Below the pieces are notes generated by a model, which worked only from the letters and a program-made list of their open reading frames with translations, had not been told where the DNA came from and did no database searches. DNA of 10,762 nucleotides from Opitutaceae bacterium (GTDB taxonomy: Bacteria > Verrucomicrobiota > Verrucomicrobiia > Opitutales > Opitutaceae). The stretch covers positions 1-10,762 of the forward strand of contig JAISTY010000187.1 of NCBI GenBank assembly GCA_031272375.1. The letters run 5' to 3'. Shown piece by piece: positions 1 through 6,358 of this stretch (positions are counted from its first letter, which is position 1; the number at the start of each line of letters is the position of its first letter). Made by a program: the position numbers and the translations under genes.

Positions 1-3
1 TAC

Positions 4-106
4 GGGGACTTGGGGGGTCGTGGGGCGGTATGGGGCGGGGTTTGAAACTCCACGGGGGGGGGGGGCGGGGGCGGGTTTTTGTTGGGGCGGGGCGCGGGGC
101 GGGGGG
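4..106 (+). other. G-rich tract with quadruplex potential
   Basis: About a dozen runs of three or more G lie within 103 bases, including six G at 12-17, twelve G at 54-65, five at 67-71 and six at 101-106. C and A are rare between them. The + strand, which is the RNA-like strand of the gene starting at 137, could therefore form several G-quadruplexes in DNA or in a leader RNA. The tract ends about 30 bases before the start codon. The twelve-G run is also the kind of homopolymer where read or assembly errors and slippage occur. No function can be assigned from the sequence alone. Confidence 0.75.
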
Positions 107-136
107 CTTTTCTTGCCGCGATTTTTCCCAAACACC

Positions 137-613
137 ATGGCCAAAATAGACCTCAACCAAGTCGCGGCGATTTTACACAAGCGCATAGAACCAGACCTGT
201 TGAAGCAGATCCTTGAGGAGATGCGGAAGCTCGTGGAGGAGGAGGCGCAGGAGGCGGGCAACGCCGACAAGCCGCCGCAGCAAAAGAAGCAGTTTTGCAT
301 CCTGGTTTCCGACCCGGAGGGCGACATGCCGGACAAGGACCTCGCCGGCTGGGTGTTGCAGATTCCGGAGGACGAGAGCGTCAAGACGGCGACGGAGCGG
401 ATTTTCCAGGCGGCCCACGAATACAACCGTTCGAAAAAGGGGCGGCTCCAGCAGGCAAAGACGGTTGGCGAGGCCATCGAGATTGTCCCGTCCAAGCACT
501 TCAAGGAGGCGGGGCTTTGGGTGAAGACGAAAAGCCCGGTGCTGATTTTGCGGACGGACAACGAGATACCGAAGGACGGCGGCGAGAAGGACGCGCGGCG
601 CGGGCGGTATTGA
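137..613 (+). CDS. small conserved-looking protein of unknown function
   Basis: This 158-residue protein is not one I recognise. I chose the ATG at 137, preceded by AAACACC. The frame stays open to position 20, but that part encodes only Gly/Arg-rich sequence from the G-rich tract and is unlikely to be translated. Residues 13-40 (around EPDLLKQILEEMRKLVEEE) look helical and coiled-coil prone and strongly acidic. A Lys/Gln-rich linker (about 45-52) leads into a compact soluble domain with predicted strands at FCILVSD (53-59) and WVLQIP (72-77), then a helix (82-98) and strands near EAIEIVPS and SPVLILRT (133-140). The C-terminus is charged. There is no signal peptide or membrane segment. It lies 91 bp upstream of serA on the same strand and might share its transcript. 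Codon use is like that of its neighbours. Confidence 0.75.
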   Translation: MAKIDLNQVAAILHKRIEPDLLKQILEEMRKLVEEEAQEAGNADKPPQQKKQFCILVSDPEGDMPDKDLAGWVLQIPEDESVKTATERIFQAAHEYNRSKKGRLQQAKTVGEAIEIVPSKHFKEAGLWVKTKSPVLILRTDNEIPKDGGEKDARRGRY

Positions 614-704
614 CGGCGGCGGCGGCTTGTCGCGGCGGGGCGTGTTTCCGTTTTCCAACTTGCCACTCCCGGCGGGGGGCGGTTTGGTGCGCGGCTTTTC
701 CGCC

Positions 705-2294
705 ATGAAAATACTCGTCGCCGACAAGATCTCACCCAAGGGAGTCGCCTTTCTGCGTCAGCAGCCGGGCTTTGAAGTGGTCGAGGCTTACGGCTCCTCC
801 CCGGAAAAGATCCTCGAACTCGTCAAGGACGTCCATGCCATCGCGGTTCGTTCGGAGACGAAGGTGACGCGGGAGGTTTTCGCGGCGGCGCCGCTGCTGA
901 AGGTCGTGGGGCGCGCGGGCGTGGGTGTGGACAATGTGGATGTTGACGCGGCGACGGAGCGCGGGGTGGTGGTCATGAACACGCCCGGCGGGAACACGAT
1001 CGCGACGGCGGAGCTGACGTTCACGCACATCCTTTGCGGGGCGCGCCCGATCGCGCAGGCGGTCGCCTCGATGCGCGCGGGCAACTGGGACCGGAAGACG
1101 CTGTCGGGCGTGGAGCTGTTCAAGAAGACTTTGGGCATCATTGGTTTCGGGCGCATCGGCGGGGAGGTTGCCAAGCGCGCGGTGGCGTTCGGGATGCGGG
1201 TGCTGGCCTACGATCCGTATCTGGCGGCGAGCCGCGCGAAGGCCTTGCAGGTCGAGGCGGTCTCGCTCGACGAAATCCTGGCGCAGGCCGACTACATCAC
1301 CGTCCACATGCCGCTCACGCCGGAGACGGAGAACATGCTCGCCGCGGCGGCGTTTGAGAAAATGAAGGCGGGCGTGCGGGTGTTCAATTGCGCGCGGGGC
1401 GGGATCATCAACGAGGACGCGCTCGTGGCCGCGCTCAAGTCGGGCAAGGTGGCCGCCGCCGGCCTGGACGTCTATCCGAGCGAGCCGCTGGCGAAGGACA
1501 GCCCGCTGCGGAGCGCGCCCAACCTCAACCTCACCCCGCACCTCGGCGCCTCGACGAAGGAGGCGCAGGAGTCCGTCGGCATCGAAATCGCCGAACAGAT
1601 CGCGGACGTGCTCAACGGCGGGGCCATCCGCAACGCCGTCAACATGCCCGGCATAGACGCGGCGACGGCGGCGGCGCTGGCGCCCTACACGGACCTCGGC
1701 GCGAAACTCGGCGCGCTGCTCGGACAGCTCGCGCCGCGGCAGGTGACGCGCCTGCGCGCGACCTACCACGGGAAGCTCAACGGGCTGGACACCAACCCCG
1801 TCACCCGCGCGATCCAGGCCGGGTTTTTGAGACGGGCGGCGGGCGACGGCGTGAACGTCGTCAACGCGCCCGTTGTGCTGCAGCGGCTCGGGATCGAGTT
1901 CGAGGCGGTCAACAGCGACGCGGCGGCGGACTACACGGAGCTGATCCAGGTGGAGGTGGACGTCGCCGGCGGGGAGGGCGTGTCGGTGCGCGGCACGCTG
2001 ATCGGAAAGAACAACCAGCCGCGGGTCGTGGGCATCAACGGCCACGAGGTCGAGGTCGCCGCGAAGGGGAAATTGCTCGTGCTGGAGAACGAGGACCGCC
2101 CCGGCATCGTGGGCCTCATCGGGACAATCCTCGGCAACGACGGCGTGAACATCGCCGACATGTCGCTCTCGCGCATCTCGAAGGGCGGGACGGCTTGCAC
2201 GGTGGTGCGGGTGGACCACGAGCCGAGCGGGAAGGCGCGCGACGAAATCAAGGGGAACCCCGCCATCAAGTCGGCGCGGTTCGTCCAGCTGTAA
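705..2294 (+). CDS. serA: D-3-phosphoglycerate dehydrogenase, long form with ACT domain
   Basis: SerA oxidises 3-phosphoglycerate to 3-phosphohydroxypyruvate with NAD, the first step of serine synthesis, in the cytosol. The 529-residue length matches the long form known from mycobacteria and Bacillus rather than the 410-residue E. coli form. The N-terminal substrate domain (1-100) carries GRAGVGVDNVD (69-79). The Rossmann domain has GFGRIG (147-152) and an Asp at 170 placed to bind the NAD ribose. The catalytic set is Arg231 (NCARGG), Glu260 (DVYPSEP) and His279 (TPHLGAST). The intervening regulatory domain covers about 320-450, and the ACT domain about 457-527 (LVLENEDRPGIVG), the usual seat of serine feedback. 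I chose the ATG at 705. The frame reaches a TTG at 627, but those 26 codons do not resemble a SerA N-terminus. No Shine-Dalgarno sequence is visible. plsY follows after 27 bp. Confidence 0.97.
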   Translation: MKILVADKISPKGVAFLRQQPGFEVVEAYGSSPEKILELVKDVHAIAVRSETKVTREVFAAAPLLKVVGRAGVGVDNVDVDAATERGVVVMNTPGGNTIATAELTFTHILCGARPIAQAVASMRAGNWDRKTLSGVELFKKTLGIIGFGRIGGEVAKRAVAFGMRVLAYDPYLAASRAKALQVEAVSLDEILAQADYITVHMPLTPETENMLAAAAFEKMKAGVRVFNCARGGIINEDALVAALKSGKVAAAGLDVYPSEPLAKDSPLRSAPNLNLTPHLGASTKEAQESVGIEIAEQIADVLNGGAIRNAVNMPGIDAATAAALAPYTDLGAKLGALLGQLAPRQVTRLRATYHGKLNGLDTNPVTRAIQAGFLRRAAGDGVNVVNAPVVLQRLGIEFEAVNSDAAADYTELIQVEVDVAGGEGVSVRGTLIGKNNQPRVVGINGHEVEVAAKGKLLVLENEDRPGIVGLIGTILGNDGVNIADMSLSRISKGGTACTVVRVDHEPSGKARDEIKGNPAIKSARFVQL

Positions 2295-2321
2295 GGTTCC
2301 GGACGGGAGCCGAATCCAACG

Positions 2322-2960
2322 ATGTCCGCCTTTCTCCAATGCGCCCTTTCCGCCGCCGGCGGGTATCTGCTCGGGGCCGTCCCCGTCGGCTACCTCGTGG
2401 CGCGCGCCAACGGCGTCAACATCTTCGAGCACGGCTCGAAAAACCCCGGCGCGACGAACGTGAAGCGCGTGGTCGGGGGCTTCGCGGGCAACCTCACCTT
2501 CGCGCTCGACGCGCTCAAGGGCGCGCTGGCTGCGCGCTGGCTGCACCTTGCGTCGCTGGCGGGCGCGGAGTGCGTCAACCGCGAGCAGCTGCCCGCCGCC
2601 GCCGTCGCGGGGCTGGCCGGGGCGATGCTCGGGCACAGCTTCTCGGTCTTCACGGGCTTCAGGGGCGGCAAGGGCGTGGCGACCGCCGCCGGCGGCCTCA
2701 TCGTGCTGCTGCCGGTCCCCACGATCATCGCGCTCGCGGTCTGGGGCGTTGTCTTCAAGGCCAGCCTCTACGTCTCGCTCGCGAGCATGGTGGCGGCGCT
2801 GACGCTCGTCGCCGGCTCCTGGTGGCCCGGCACGCCGCTTGGCTACAGCATCCTGACGACCTGCATGGGCGCCCTCGTCATCCTCCGCCACCGCGCGAAC
2901 ATCGCGCGCCTCGCCGCCGGCACGGAGCACAAGTTCGAACGCAAAAAGCCGGGCGCCTGA
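2322..2960 (+). CDS. plsY: acyl-phosphate:glycerol-3-phosphate acyltransferase PlsY
   Basis: PlsY is an integral inner-membrane enzyme that transfers an acyl group from acyl-phosphate to glycerol-3-phosphate, giving lysophosphatidic acid, the first committed step of phospholipid synthesis. All three family motifs are visible in the 212-residue protein: GSKNPGATNVKR (38-49), GHSFSVFTGFRGGKGVAT (104-121) and HRANIARLAAGTE (190-202). Hydrophobic segments lie at about 5-28, 52-80, 93-105, 122-145, 149-168 and 172-188, as in the family. The ATG at 2322 is preceded by CCAACG, with a weak GGGAG about 12 bases upstream. Gaps of 27 bp to serA and 21 bp to lysC suggest one operon. Its partner PlsX is not in the window. 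Confidence 0.97.
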   Translation: MSAFLQCALSAAGGYLLGAVPVGYLVARANGVNIFEHGSKNPGATNVKRVVGGFAGNLTFALDALKGALAARWLHLASLAGAECVNREQLPAAAVAGLAGAMLGHSFSVFTGFRGGKGVATAAGGLIVLLPVPTIIALAVWGVVFKASLYVSLASMVAALTLVAGSWWPGTPLGYSILTTCMGALVILRHRANIARLAAGTEHKFERKKPGA

Positions 2961-2981
2961 CCCGCCAACCCTTCCTTCAAC

Positions 2982-4196
2982 ATGTCCAGAATCGTCCAAA
3001 AATACGGCGGCACCTCGGTGGGTGACGTCGAACGCATCAAGCGGGTCGCCGAGCGCATCAAGGCCGTCCGCGCCGACGGCAACGAGCTGCTCGTGGTGGT
3101 TTCCGCCCGCGCGGGGGTGACGAACGAGCTGCTCGCCCGCGCCCGCGCCGTCTGCCCCGCGCCCGACGAGCGCGAGCTGGACATGCTGCTCTCGACCGGC
3201 GAGCAGGAGACCATCGCCCTCACCGCGATGGCTTTGCACGGCCTCGGCGTCCCCGCCGTCTCCTACACGGGCGCGCAGGCCGGCATCCGCACCGACCGGA
3301 CGCACACCAAGGCGAAAATCCAGACCATCGAGGCGCGGCGGCTTGTCGCCGACCTCAAGGAGGGGAAGGTCGTCATCGTCGCCGGCTTCCAGGGCATCAG
3401 CGAGCACGGCCACATCACCACCCTCGGACGCGGCGGCTCCGACCTCTCCGCCGTCGCCCTCGCCGCCGCGGTCAAGGCCGACAAGTGCGAGATCTACACG
3501 GACGTTGACGGCGTCTACACCGCCGACCCGCGCGTCGTGAAAACCGCCCGCAAGCTCGACGAGATCACCTACGACGAGATGCTCGAGCTGGCCTCCGCCG
3601 GCTCCAAGGTCATGCAGTCCCGCTCCGTCGAGTTCGCCAAAAAATACAACACCGTCTTCGAGGTCCGCTCCTCCTTCAACTTCAACCCGGGAACCATCGT
3701 GAAAGAAGAAACCCAATCCATGGAAAAAGTAGTCGTCCGCGGCGTCGCCGTTGACAAGGACCAGGCCAAGCTGACCGTGTCCGGCCTCGCCGACAAACCC
3801 GGCTCCGCCGCGCGGATCTTCAGGACGCTCGCCAACGCCGGCGTGATCGTTGACATGATCATCCAGAACGTCTCGCGCAACGGCCTTGCCAACCTCTCCT
3901 TCACCGTCCCGCAAAGCGAGACCACCAAGGCCGACGCCATCCTCCAGCCCCTCCTCGCCGAGCTGGGCGCCGTCTGCACGATTGACGACTCCATCGCCAA
4001 GCTCTCCGTCGTCGGCGTCGGCATGAAGACCCACTCCGGCGTCGCCGCGACCCTCTTCCAGTCCCTCGCCGACGCGCGCATCAACATCCAGATGATCAGC
4101 ACCTCGGAGATCAAAATCTCCATCGTGCTGAGCCAGGACAAGGCCGACGAGGCCGCGCGCGTCGCCCACACCGCCTTCGGGCTGGACGCCCGGTAG
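2982..4196 (+). CDS. lysC: aspartate kinase with two ACT domains
   Basis: This enzyme phosphorylates aspartate with ATP, the entry step to lysine, threonine, methionine and diaminopimelate. The 404-residue protein has the kinase domain first: KYGGTSVG (7-14), STGEQE (71-76), a GFQG segment (135-138), TTLGRGGSDLSA (146-157) and the ATP-site segment IYTDVDGVYTADPR (171-184). Two ACT modules follow at about 262-330 (LTVSGLADKPGSAARIF) and 338-400 (AKLSVVGVGMKTHSGVA), which in the monofunctional family bind lysine and/or threonine. It is not fused to a homoserine dehydrogenase. The ATG at 2982 is preceded by TTCAAC, with no Shine-Dalgarno sequence. Met247 (codon at 3720) is a possible internal start. 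The gene ends 9 bp from the stop of the convergent permease gene. Confidence 0.96.
   Translation: MSRIVQKYGGTSVGDVERIKRVAERIKAVRADGNELLVVVSARAGVTNELLARARAVCPAPDERELDMLLSTGEQETIALTAMALHGLGVPAVSYTGAQAGIRTDRTHTKAKIQTIEARRLVADLKEGKVVIVAGFQGISEHGHITTLGRGGSDLSAVALAAAVKADKCEIYTDVDGVYTADPRVVKTARKLDEITYDEMLELASAGSKVMQSRSVEFAKKYNTVFEVRSSFNFNPGTIVKEETQSMEKVVVRGVAVDKDQAKLTVSGLADKPGSAARIFRTLANAGVIVDMIIQNVSRNGLANLSFTVPQSETTKADAILQPLLAELGAVCTIDDSIAKLSVVGVGMKTHSGVAATLFQSLADARINIQMISTSEIKISIVLSQDKADEAARVAHTAFGLDAR
3701..3722 (+). promoter_or_regulatory. candidate internal translation start in lysC (beta subunit)
   Basis: Inside lysC a purine-rich GAAAGAAGAA (3701-3710) sits nine bases before an in-frame ATG at 3720 (Met247). 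Codons here switch to AAA, GAA and GTA, whereas the surrounding gene favours AAG, GAG and GTC, which suggests selection on the nucleotide sequence. Translation from here would give a 158-residue protein made of the two ACT domains. In Bacillus subtilis and Corynebacterium glutamicum, lysC is known to use an internal start at almost the same codon to make the regulatory beta subunit. Use of the site here is inferred. Confidence 0.45.
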
Positions 4197-4205
4197 GCCC
4201 GCGCG

Positions 4206-5078
4206 TCAGCCGGCGCGCCGTCCGCGCGCCGGGTGGCGGATTTTGGAGCGGCGGAACAGCCCCGCGAGCGCCGGAACCTGCGCGGCGAGGAGGGACGCCA
4301 GGAAAAACGCGCCGAGGGCGAGCACGATGGCCGCGCCGCTGGCGACACCGAGGTAATAGCTCGCCAGAATGCCGGCGACGGAGCCGGCGGCGGCCAGCGC
4401 GACGGAAAGCCCCAGCACCACGCCCAGCCGCGCGCTCCACAGCCGCGCCGTCGCCGCCGGCAGCAGGAAAAGGCCGAGCGACAGCACCACCCCCATCGCC
4501 CGCAGGGCGGCGACCAGGTTGAGGGTGACGAGCGCGAGGAGGAGCAGATGCGCCGCCGCCCCGCGCCCCCCCGTCGAACGGTAAAAAACGGGGTCGAACG
4601 TCTCCAGCAGCACGTGCCGTCGGAAGACCGCGAGAACCGCGACCGTGGCGGCGGTGACGCCCGCGGTGAGCCGCAAATCCTCCGGGCCGACGCCGAGGAC
4701 GCTTCCGAAAAGGAGCCGGGGAAGGTCCACGCGCGCGCCGGGCGCGGAGGCAAGGGCGATGCCGAGGGCGAACAGGATGAGGAAAAGCGAGCCGAAGGCG
4801 GCGTCCTCCTTGACGCGCGTGACGCGGGCGATGAGGCCGCCGCCGGCGGCGGTGAGCAGCCCGGCGATGAGCGCCCCCGCGAACAGCGCGAGGGTGTCGG
4901 GGCCGAAAAGCAGCCACGCGGCGGCGACGCCCGGCAGGAGCGAGTGGCTGAGCGCGTCGCCCATCAGCGAGAGGCGGCGGAGGATGAGAAAGTTGCCGAG
5001 AAGCCCGCCGCTGACGCCGAGCAGCAGGGCGGTGAGGAGGCCGCGCTGGATGAATTCGTAGTGGAAGGGTTCCGGCAT
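4206..5078 (-). CDS. ABC-3 family metal (Zn/Mn) transporter permease
   Basis: This 290-residue membrane protein belongs to the ZnuB/MntB/TroC-type permease family, which forms the inner-membrane channel for zinc or manganese import. Family landmarks appear in order: RRLSLMGDALSHSLLPG (34-50), KEDAAFGSLF (90-99), PRLLFGSVLGV (120-130), FDPVFYRSTG (161-170), MGVVLSLGLFLLPAATARL (195-213) and YYLGVASGAAIVL (241-253). About eight hydrophobic segments are present. The C-terminus is Arg-rich and cytoplasmic in style. The ATG is preceded by CCAAC on its own strand. Such permeases normally sit beside a ZnuC-like ATPase and a metal-binding lipoprotein. Here the downstream neighbour is the convergent lysC and the upstream neighbour is the divergent uppP, so the gene stands alone. 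The metal cannot be told from the sequence. Confidence 0.93.
   Translation of the reverse strand: MPEPFHYEFIQRGLLTALLLGVSGGLLGNFLILRRLSLMGDALSHSLLPGVAAAWLLFGPDTLALFAGALIAGLLTAAGGGLIARVTRVKEDAAFGSLFLILFALGIALASAPGARVDLPRLLFGSVLGVGPEDLRLTAGVTAATVAVLAVFRRHVLLETFDPVFYRSTGGRGAAAHLLLLALVTLNLVAALRAMGVVLSLGLFLLPAATARLWSARLGVVLGLSVALAAAGSVAGILASYYLGVASGAAIVLALGAFFLASLLAAQVPALAGLFRRSKIRHPARGRRAG
4210..4232. terminator. GC hairpin between convergent lysC and permease genes
   Basis: CCGGCGCG (4210-4217) pairs perfectly with CGCGCCGG (4225-4232) around a 7-base loop. It lies within the last codons of the permease gene and 14 bases past the lysC stop. A stem here could end transcription from both sides, but neither strand has a T tract after it, so it is not a classical intrinsic terminator. 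Confidence 0.3.
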
Positions 5079-5109
5079 GTTGGGAGACGGGAGCCGCGAA
5101 GGGCACAGG

Positions 5110-5162
5110 GTTTCCGCCGCGTTTCAACCACGGAAACGCCGCCCCGCGCGCGCCGCGTTTCC
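5110..5162. promoter_or_regulatory. competing inverted repeats between permease and uppP
   Basis: The 127-bp gap between the two divergent starts holds one segment, GGAAACGC (5132-5139), with three possible partners. GTTTCCG (5110-5116) pairs with CGGAAAC (5131-5137). GCGTTTC (5119-5125) pairs with GAAACGC (5133-5139) across a 7-base spacer. GCGTTTCC (5155-5162) pairs with the full central segment across 15 bases. These pairings exclude one another. They could be a two-fold operator for a DNA-binding regulator of either gene, or alternative stems in the uppP leader RNA. No promoter boxes could be assigned with confidence. Confidence 0.35.
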
Positions 5163-5205
5163 CCGCTCGACACCTCCGGCGCCCGCCGGATACCAACCCC
5201 GCCTC

Positions 5206-6201
5206 ATGTCTCCCTTCCGGCTCCTCCTCCCCGCGCTCCTCGCCCTCGCGCCCCCGGCCGCCGCCGCCGGCGGCGAACCCCGCACGCTCGGCGCCGGCGA
5301 CGCCCTCCTCCTCGGCGTCGTCGAGGGCGTCACCGAATACCTGCCCGTCTCCTCGACCGGCCACCTCATCATCACCAACAACCTGCTCGGCCTCGACAGC
5401 GGGGAGCCGCTGACGGGCGCGGACGGCGGCGTCCTTTACCTCAAGCCGCCCTCGCCCCGGCGTCCCGGCGGGGCGCCGCTCACCCGCAAGCTCGCCGCCG
5501 ACACCTTCGCCGTTGTCATCCAGTTCGGGGCGATCGCGGCGGTCGCGTTTCTTTACTGGCGGCGGCTTGTCTCGATGGCGCGGGGGCTTTTCGGGCGCGA
5601 CCCGGAGGGGCTGCGGCTTCTGGGCAACCTCCTCGTCGCCTTCGCGCCCGCCGCCGTTTTCGGGCTGCTCGCGAAGGATTTCATTGAGGAGCGGCTGTTC
5701 TCGGTGCCCGCGGTGATCGCCGCGCTCGTGGCCGGCGCCGCCGCGATGCTCTGGGCGGAACGCTGGCGCGCGAAAAAAACCGCCGGACGGACGCCGCGCG
5801 TGACGACCCTCGGAACGCTGGCGCCGAAACAGGCGCTCGGCATCGGCCTGCTCCAGTGCGCGGCCCTCTGGCCCGGCATGAGCCGCTCGATGACCACGAT
5901 CGTCGGCGGCTACCTCGTCCGTCTCGAGCCAAGGGAGGCCGCCGAGTTCAGCTTCCTGCTCGGATTGGTGACCCTGACCGCCGCGACCGCCTACAAGACG
6001 CTCGAATCCGGCGGGGCGATGCTGCGGGTTTTCGGGCTGGCGGAGATCTTGCTGGGCTGCGCCGCCGCCGCCGTCACCGCCGCGCTCGCGGTGCGGTTTT
6101 TGGTCGGCTACCTTGCGCGGCGCGGGCTGGCGGCCTTCGCGATTTACCGCCTGCTGCTGGCCGCCGCGCTCGCCGCCTGGCTGTTCTGGACGCGCCCGTG
6201 A
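5206..6201 (+). CDS. uppP: undecaprenyl-diphosphatase (UppP/BacA family)
   Basis: UppP dephosphorylates undecaprenyl pyrophosphate to recycle the lipid carrier for peptidoglycan and other envelope polymers, and confers bacitracin tolerance. Both family motifs are present: EGVTEYLPVSSTGH (40-53) and PGMSRSMTT (223-231) with its catalytic-site Arg227; the residue after SRS is Met where Gly is usual. Later hydrophobic segments match the family (about 100-118, 138-156, 167-184, 248-263, 275-300, 308-328). At 331 residues it is longer than the 273 of E. coli. The extra length is a signal-peptide-like start (RLLLPALLALAPPAAAAGG) and an insert at about 66-95, rich in Gly, Pro and Arg, between the first motif and FAVVIQFGAI. 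The ATG at 5206 has no Shine-Dalgarno sequence. In-frame sequence upstream to 5077 encodes Arg/Pro-rich residues and is probably untranslated. Confidence 0.95.
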   Translation: MSPFRLLLPALLALAPPAAAAGGEPRTLGAGDALLLGVVEGVTEYLPVSSTGHLIITNNLLGLDSGEPLTGADGGVLYLKPPSPRRPGGAPLTRKLAADTFAVVIQFGAIAAVAFLYWRRLVSMARGLFGRDPEGLRLLGNLLVAFAPAAVFGLLAKDFIEERLFSVPAVIAALVAGAAAMLWAERWRAKKTAGRTPRVTTLGTLAPKQALGIGLLQCAALWPGMSRSMTTIVGGYLVRLEPREAAEFSFLLGLVTLTAATAYKTLESGGAMLRVFGLAEILLGCAAAAVTAALAVRFLVGYLARRGLAAFAIYRLLLAAALAAWLFWTRP

Positions 6202-6358
6202 CGCGCCCAAAATACCCTTGCGCAAACGGCGAAAGGAAACGAAGTTCCCGCCCAACCGTTCCGCTCCCGGCGACGCCGGATGTTGCGACGGCATCCACGG
6301 CGCCCGCGTTTTCCACGAAAGGCGCGCCAACCTCCACACACACAACCCAACACACAAC

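Noticed and set aside
1388..3025. A 545-codon + strand frame over serA and plsY.
   Set aside because: Arg/Gly-rich shadow in another frame of two clearly real genes.
732..4169. A 1145-codon open frame on the minus strand, antisense to serA, plsY and lysC.
   Set aside because: It is a consequence of high GC and codon position bias. The product is Asp/Arg/Gly/His-rich low-complexity sequence, and the + strand genes carry unmistakable family motifs.
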